Positions 60,450 to 64,000 of a stretch of DNA of 64,000 bases are shown here, in pieces (the stretch's first letter is position 1; each line of letters starts with the position of its first letter). Origin of the DNA: CATQHB01 sp965262595 (GTDB lineage: Bacteria > Chloroflexota > Dehalococcoidia > Lucifugimonadales > UBA3495); the NCBI GenBank assembly GCA_965262595.1, contig OZ253548.1:2728001-2792000 (forward strand), given 5' to 3'. Made by a program: the position numbers and the translations under genes. A model generated the notes under the pieces. The model was not told the origin of the DNA, did not search any database, and worked only from the letters and a program-made list of their open reading frames with translations.

Positions 60450-60829
60450 GGAATACTCCCCTTAACAAAATCTGTCTGATTCAATCGGATTCAATAGGTG
60501 GCAAGTATATCACACCGCCTACCAAGCTAAAAGCCGCCGGGTTTGGCCGGCAGGGTCCTTCGATTGTCAAGGACAATCCGCTCATGGTGAGCCGGTCCTT
60601 CGGCAAGCGCGCCATGAGCCGGTTTTCCTTGATACCGGCTTTCCTTGATAATCGAATGGTCCAGGATTGGCCGGGGGTTTTGCGGAGCGCGCCGCTGCCG
60701 GACGGCGCAGTACAAGACCGGCCAAATCTGGACTTGCCCTGCGATTCTGCCCTATAATTTCGGTGCTTGCCCGGCCCGGCATAGCTTACCCGTTCCTAAC
60801 CTGCCTACCCCGCCCCAGGAGTTGAAACT
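60450..60829. other. Divergent gap with an interspersed palindrome
   Basis: Between argJ and the DUF1015 gene. Positions 60548-60660 hold a member of the CTCATGGTGAGCCGGTC repeat family, with inverted halves (CCTTCGATTGTCAAGGA near 60557 and TCCTTGATAATCGAATGG near 60643). A perfect -10 TATAAT at 60753-60758 would start the DUF1015 gene. No gene is recognised. Confidence 0.6.
60753..60758 (+). promoter_or_regulatory. -10 element upstream of the DUF1015 gene
   Basis: Exact TATAAT, about 72 nt before the ATG at 60830. The -35 region is not convincing. Confidence 0.4.
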
Positions 60830-62242
60830 ATGGCCGTTTTTCGCCCCTTCCGCGGCTGCCGATATAACCCGTCGGCTGCGGGCAACCCGTCCTCGCTCCT
60901 TTGCCCGCCCTACGATATGATTGGCCCGGAGCTTAAGCAGGCGCTGCAACGGCTCAGTCCTTACAACGCAGTGCACCTGGAAGGCGGCGAACAGCCCGAC
61001 CCGGTGAACCCGGAGGCCGGTTATCGTCGGGCCGCAACCCTGTTTCAGGATTGGCTGACCGGGGGGGTGCTGCGGCAGGAAGGAGAACCCTGCTTTTACC
61101 TGATGCGTCACAGCTACCGCCACCGGGGTCAAGCCAGGGCGCAACTGGGCCTGTTCGGCGATATATTGGTCGAGGACTATGGCGGCGGGTCGGTGCTGCC
61201 CCACGAGTTCACCCGGGAGCCGGCGGTGCTGGACCGGGTGGCCCTGTTAGAAGCCTCCAAGACACAATTCAGCCCACTGATGACCCTTTATCGGGACGCC
61301 GAGGGAGAGTTGGCGCCGGTCTTTGATGCGGTAATGGCCGGGGCGCCGGAACTGACCGCCGCCGCTCCCCCGGAAGGTAACATCGGCGACGTTACCCTCT
61401 GGCGAATTACCGACTCCGGCTTGCAGCAGCGTATTACCGGCTTCTTTGCAGGCCGCCCGGTGTTCCTGGCTGACGGTCACCACCGCTATGAGGCCGCGCT
61501 GCGCTACCGTCAATCTCAATCTCAATCTCAATCTCGGGCTCAGGCTCAGGCCCAAGGTCAAGCACAAGTTTCCGGTGGTGGAACGCCGGACGCGGCCCAT
61601 AACTATGTGATGATGTCCCTCACCGAGTTTGATGACCCGGGCCTGTTGCTGCTCCCCTACCACAAAGTTATTGGCGGACTTTCCACGGAACAGCTTGAGC
61701 GATTGCGGCAGCGGTTGCAGGAGCTTTTTGAAGCAGAGCCGGTAAACCTGGCCGACTTTGGGGGCGCGGAGGGATTCGCCGAACTGGTCGCTGCCAGGAG
61801 CCGGGAAAGGAATACCCTTACTATTGGGTTGATTGGTGGGTTGATTGGTGGGTTGCTTGGTGGGCTAAACGGCGGGCTGCCTGGCGGACTGGATGGTCCC
61901 GGAGCGGCCGCTCCGTCAATCCTGACCTTGCGGGAGGAGATCGACCGGCAGGATTGGGGGGCGTTGGCGGTATCTGAGGCCTGGGCGCTGGATGAGCAGG
62001 TTATCCGGCCCTTGCTGGGCGACGCGATGTCCCGGCATCTGGACTACAGCCACGATGCCCAGGGTGCGGCGGAAATGGTAGCCGCCGGAGCGCAGCAACT
62101 GGCCTTCCTGCTCAAACCCTTCCCGATGGACGCTTTTGAGGCCATTGTAGGCGATGGTCAGCGGCTGCCCTCTAAATCCACCTTCTTTTACCCCAAACTG
62201 CCTACCGGCCTGGTATTCAACCGTTTGGACGGCCGATTGTAG
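60830..62242 (+). CDS. DUF1015 family protein with repeat insertions
   Basis: 470 residues. The family motif FLADGHHRYEAALRYR is present near residue 220, and the N-terminal FRGCRYNP...LLCPPYDMI is typical. DUF1015 relates to serine-kinase-like (SerK/SbnI) proteins; this member's activity is unknown. Two repeat insertions: a Gln/Ser/Ala-rich one at 61508-61568 directly after the conserved motif, and a Gly-Gly-Leu series of 12-bp units at 61822-61885. Both keep frame. The ATG at 60830 has AGGAG 8 nt upstream. Total length is about 50 residues over the usual 420. Confidence 0.85.
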   Translation: MAVFRPFRGCRYNPSAAGNPSSLLCPPYDMIGPELKQALQRLSPYNAVHLEGGEQPDPVNPEAGYRRAATLFQDWLTGGVLRQEGEPCFYLMRHSYRHRGQARAQLGLFGDILVEDYGGGSVLPHEFTREPAVLDRVALLEASKTQFSPLMTLYRDAEGELAPVFDAVMAGAPELTAAAPPEGNIGDVTLWRITDSGLQQRITGFFAGRPVFLADGHHRYEAALRYRQSQSQSQSRAQAQAQGQAQVSGGGTPDAAHNYVMMSLTEFDDPGLLLLPYHKVIGGLSTEQLERLRQRLQELFEAEPVNLADFGGAEGFAELVAARSRERNTLTIGLIGGLIGGLLGGLNGGLPGGLDGPGAAAPSILTLREEIDRQDWGALAVSEAWALDEQVIRPLLGDAMSRHLDYSHDAQGAAEMVAAGAQQLAFLLKPFPMDAFEAIVGDGQRLPSKSTFFYPKLPTGLVFNRLDGRL

Positions 62243-62699
62243 GGCTGGCGGGGATTGCCGGTTATAAGGTTATAAGGTTATAAGTTTATGGATTGTGGGC
62301 TGTGGGTACGGCAGCGGGGCCGGAGGGTTCATCGCATTTGGAACTCTATGTCTCGGATCGGCCTGATTGAACCCTTTTGATTCCGGCCCCGCTGCCGTCA
62401 TTGCGGAGAAGTCCGGAATCCAGAGAATCCTTGGCATCGGCCAACTCTCCTTCGGCAAGACTACCAGGGATACTCTGAATAAGTCATCAAACGCCAGCGC
62501 CTTCACCCGTAGTTCCTGCGAAGGCAGGAACTACGGGCAGGGATAAACACCCAGGTCACGGACTGATTCAGAAGTTCCCTGGGTTTCCGGCCTGCGCCGG
62601 AAAGACGGTTACCGGGGAATTGGGCCGCCCAAATGCGACTGCCTTGGGGCGGAGCCGGAGGAGGGTTGAAGTGGGTTGCGGGTTAGGAGTTAGTGTACG
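62243..62699. other. Gap with 8-bp repeat, MITE copy and palindrome
   Basis: Contains three GGTTATAA units at about 62270-62284, the MITE copy at 62465-62582, and a short palindrome (CCGGCCTGCGCCGG type) at about 62587-62602. No gene is recognised on either strand. Confidence 0.6.
62465..62582 (+). repeat. MITE-like interspersed repeat, copy C
   Basis: About 118 bp. Ends AGGGATACTCTGAATAAGTC and GACTGATTCAGAAGTTCCCT match those of the other copies. Only one inner hairpin (GTAGTTCCTGCG/AAGGCAGGAACTAC) remains, so this is an internally deleted member. Confidence 0.8.
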
Positions 62700-63158
62700 C
62701 TAGTCTCCCTCGAACCGTTCCTGGTAGCGGGCGGTAATGAACTGTTCCGCCTGCTTGCTATGCAGGGCGATGAATGATTCCAACCGTTGAATTTCGGCCA
62801 GAGTCTCCTCCGTTTCTCCGCCGGCCCGTCTTTGGCGTCTCAGGTCGGCCAGGGAGCGGCGGGCCTCGTCCACCTCTTTGACCGAGTTCAGGGCGGCCAG
62901 CTCTTCCGTCGCCGCCTTTTTGATCGCCACCAGCCGCCGCCGCGTGGCCTCGGCATCGGCCAGCCGCTCTTCAATCTCCCCCATTGAGGAGAGAGAAACG
63001 TCCAGCGACGTTTGGCCGTAGATGACCTGGCGGGGCAGACGCCGTAATTGAGTGCGAAACTGGTTAATCATCGAGTCAAGCTGTTGCTCCTTGTTCTGAA
63101 TCTCAGCCAGACTCATGCGCAGGGTAGCCATTGTATGTTGCAACTGAGACATTGACAT
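62700..63158 (-). CDS. Coiled-coil protein of unknown function
   Basis: 152 residues, almost all helix with long heptad stretches (LQHTMATLRMSLAEIQNKEQQL; EIEERLADAEATRRRLVAIKK; LADLRRQRRAGGE) and no transmembrane segment or cysteine. It resembles prefoldin-like or SMC-hinge-free coiled coils only in general shape. Start at 63158 (MSMSQLQ) is chosen over the longer frame because the extra 15 residues include Cys and look unlike coding. No ribosome site is clear. Divergent neighbours on both sides have no obvious link. Confidence 0.55.
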   Translation of the reverse strand: MSMSQLQHTMATLRMSLAEIQNKEQQLDSMINQFRTQLRRLPRQVIYGQTSLDVSLSSMGEIEERLADAEATRRRLVAIKKAATEELAALNSVKEVDEARRSLADLRRQRRAGGETEETLAEIQRLESFIALHSKQAEQFITARYQERFEGD

Positions 63159-63203
63159 AACTTGGGCCTCTACGGTCGAGATGGAACAAATAAGCCGGAG
63201 CAA

Positions 63204-63448
63204 ATAACCCGGCGCAAACGACCCGCCCCAGCGCCTTCAACACTCCAAACCTTCCGAGATTTACAACTCCTGCCCCCCGGCCGCGTCCCGTAGTATAACC
63301 ACCGACCAACGGGTCAATGGTTCTACCAGCGATCCGGGCAACAGGGCCGGGGGTCAGCCGGTCAGCCGGTCAACAGGGCTAACAGGGCTAACGGGGCAAA
63401 CGGGGCTGGTCGGGACCGGGACAGCGCCATAGCGTCACAAATGCCGGT
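63204..63448. other. Gap with imperfect short repeats
   Basis: About 245 bp with imperfect GGTCAGCC and ACAGGGCTA direct repeats near 63350-63405. No gene or terminator recognised. Confidence 0.5.
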
Positions 63449-64000
63449 CTAAAACCCGACCTTGGGCAGCACCCGCTTCAACGCCTCCAGCACTTCCTGA
63501 ATGTCCGCTTCACTGACGTATCCCAGGTGACCGATGCGGAAGATTTGGCCGGTCAGCTTGCCCTGACCTCCGGCCAATACCACGTTCTCCTCGGTGCGCA
63601 TCATTTCCATAAAGCGGTTGCCGTCAATATTGGTTGGAATTTTAACCGCGGTTACCGTGTTGGAAGCCCGGGCGGCGTCGGCGCAAAGCAACTCCAGCCC
63701 CAGGTCTTTCACCCCGTCCCGGGTAAACTGGCCGATGGCTATGTGGCGGTCAAATACGCTTTCCAGGCCCTCGGCAAATATGTTGCTCAATGCGGCCCGC
63801 AACCCGTACATCGCCGAAAGGTTGGGCGTCCAGGGGGTTTGCCCCCGGTCCAGGTAACTCTTGGCCTCTTCCAGGTCAAAGTAGAACCGGGGCATGGTGG
63901 CCGTCTTCTGCGCCTCCCAGGCGTTCTTGCCGAAGCTGATAAAGGCCAACCCCGGCGGAATCATAAATCCCTTCTGAGACCCGGTGGAAACCACGTCGCA
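63449..64000 (-). CDS. Class V aminotransferase (serine-pyruvate/alanine-glyoxylate type), partial
   Basis: 184 C-terminal residues; the gene runs off the right edge. PLP lysine in STGSQKGFMIPPGLAF; RFYFDLEEAKSYLDRGQTPWTPN and FRIGHLGYVSEADI are typical of serine-glyoxylate or alanine-glyoxylate aminotransferases. It may link glyoxylate or phosphoserine metabolism to glycine, which the window's glycine cleavage operon would use. The start is not in this window. Confidence 0.9.
   Translation of the reverse strand, partial: CDVVSTGSQKGFMIPPGLAFISFGKNAWEAQKTATMPRFYFDLEEAKSYLDRGQTPWTPNLSAMYGLRAALSNIFAEGLESVFDRHIAIGQFTRDGVKDLGLELLCADAARASNTVTAVKIPTNIDGNRFMEMMRTEENVVLAGGQGKLTGQIFRIGHLGYVSEADIQEVLEALKRVLPKVGF

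Noticed and set aside
1..64000. tRNA, rRNA, integrase or transposase genes
   Set aside because: Inspection of all gaps showed no T-loop/acceptor patterns, no rRNA sequence and no recombinase motifs.

Overview
GC-rich, gene-dense bacterial chromosomal segment with about 60 protein genes and no RNA genes, CRISPR array, transposase or prophage that I can see. The gene content suggests an environmental member of the Chloroflexota (SAR202 / Dehalococcoidia-like): F420-type luciferase-like oxidoreductase, MmgE/PrpD, carboxymuconolactone decarboxylase-like proteins, a UPF0182 membrane protein, a Chloroflexota-style zinc-ribbon protein and a hopanoid locus. This placement is an inference from families; no search was run.

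Layout. 1-2.9 kb: 5' part of a heme A synthase gene divergent from an ABC-2 exporter pair. 3-4.6 kb: a small lipoprotein and a membrane-anchored thioredoxin-like protein. 4.6-11.4 kb, minus strand: MmgE/PrpD, a PcaD-like hydrolase, a double-CMD protein, an LLM oxidoreductase, an ABM-domain protein and a DAO-type oxidase. 11.6-12.7 kb: zinc-ribbon protein and ferritin. 13.0-17.7 kb: glycine cleavage operon gcvT-gcvH-gcvPA-gcvPB, followed by a VapBC-like pair. 18.5-23.4 kb: esterase, small membrane protein, two peptide-type ABC permeases, MBL-fold hydrolase.

23.6-25.2 kb is the most notable part. Two divergent thiol-redox genes, AhpD-like (minus) and OsmC-like (plus), are each interrupted by one in-frame TGA exactly where the family has a catalytic cysteine. 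Each TGA is followed after 16 or 19 nucleotides by a 6-bp hairpin whose 5-nt loop fits GGUNC. I read both as selenoproteins with bacterial SECIS elements, not as broken genes.

25.3-27.3 kb: second ABC-2 exporter. 27.5-31.5 kb: SppA-like protease, a DUF4350-like protein and a duplicated-domain lipoprotein as one transcription unit. 31.7-35.6 kb: M20-type peptidase, MoaD, MoaE and a dockerin-like secreted protein. 35.8-46.2 kb: a nearly complete hopanoid pathway (prenyl diphosphate synthase, HpnH, HpnG, HpnA, squalene-hopene cyclase, YjbQ, HpnC, HpnD, HpnE) running from C5 units to adenosyl-hopane and processed products. 46.3-51.1 kb: epimerase, YqeK, HIT protein, acyl-CoA dehydrogenase, aspartate-type aminotransferase. 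51.1-52.1 kb: retropepsin-like protein with two paralogous small proteins. 52.1-60.4 kb: arginine genes argG, argD, argB, argJ on the minus strand, with a large UPF0182 gene translationally coupled to argD. The right end carries a DUF1015 protein, a coiled-coil protein and the end of a class V aminotransferase.

Two global features stand out. Many otherwise conserved enzymes carry in-frame tandem-repeat insertions with 6, 9 or 12-bp units, while repeats in untranslated DNA have periods such as 7, 8 and 10 bp. Several families of small palindromic or MITE-like interspersed repeats occupy the intergenic gaps.
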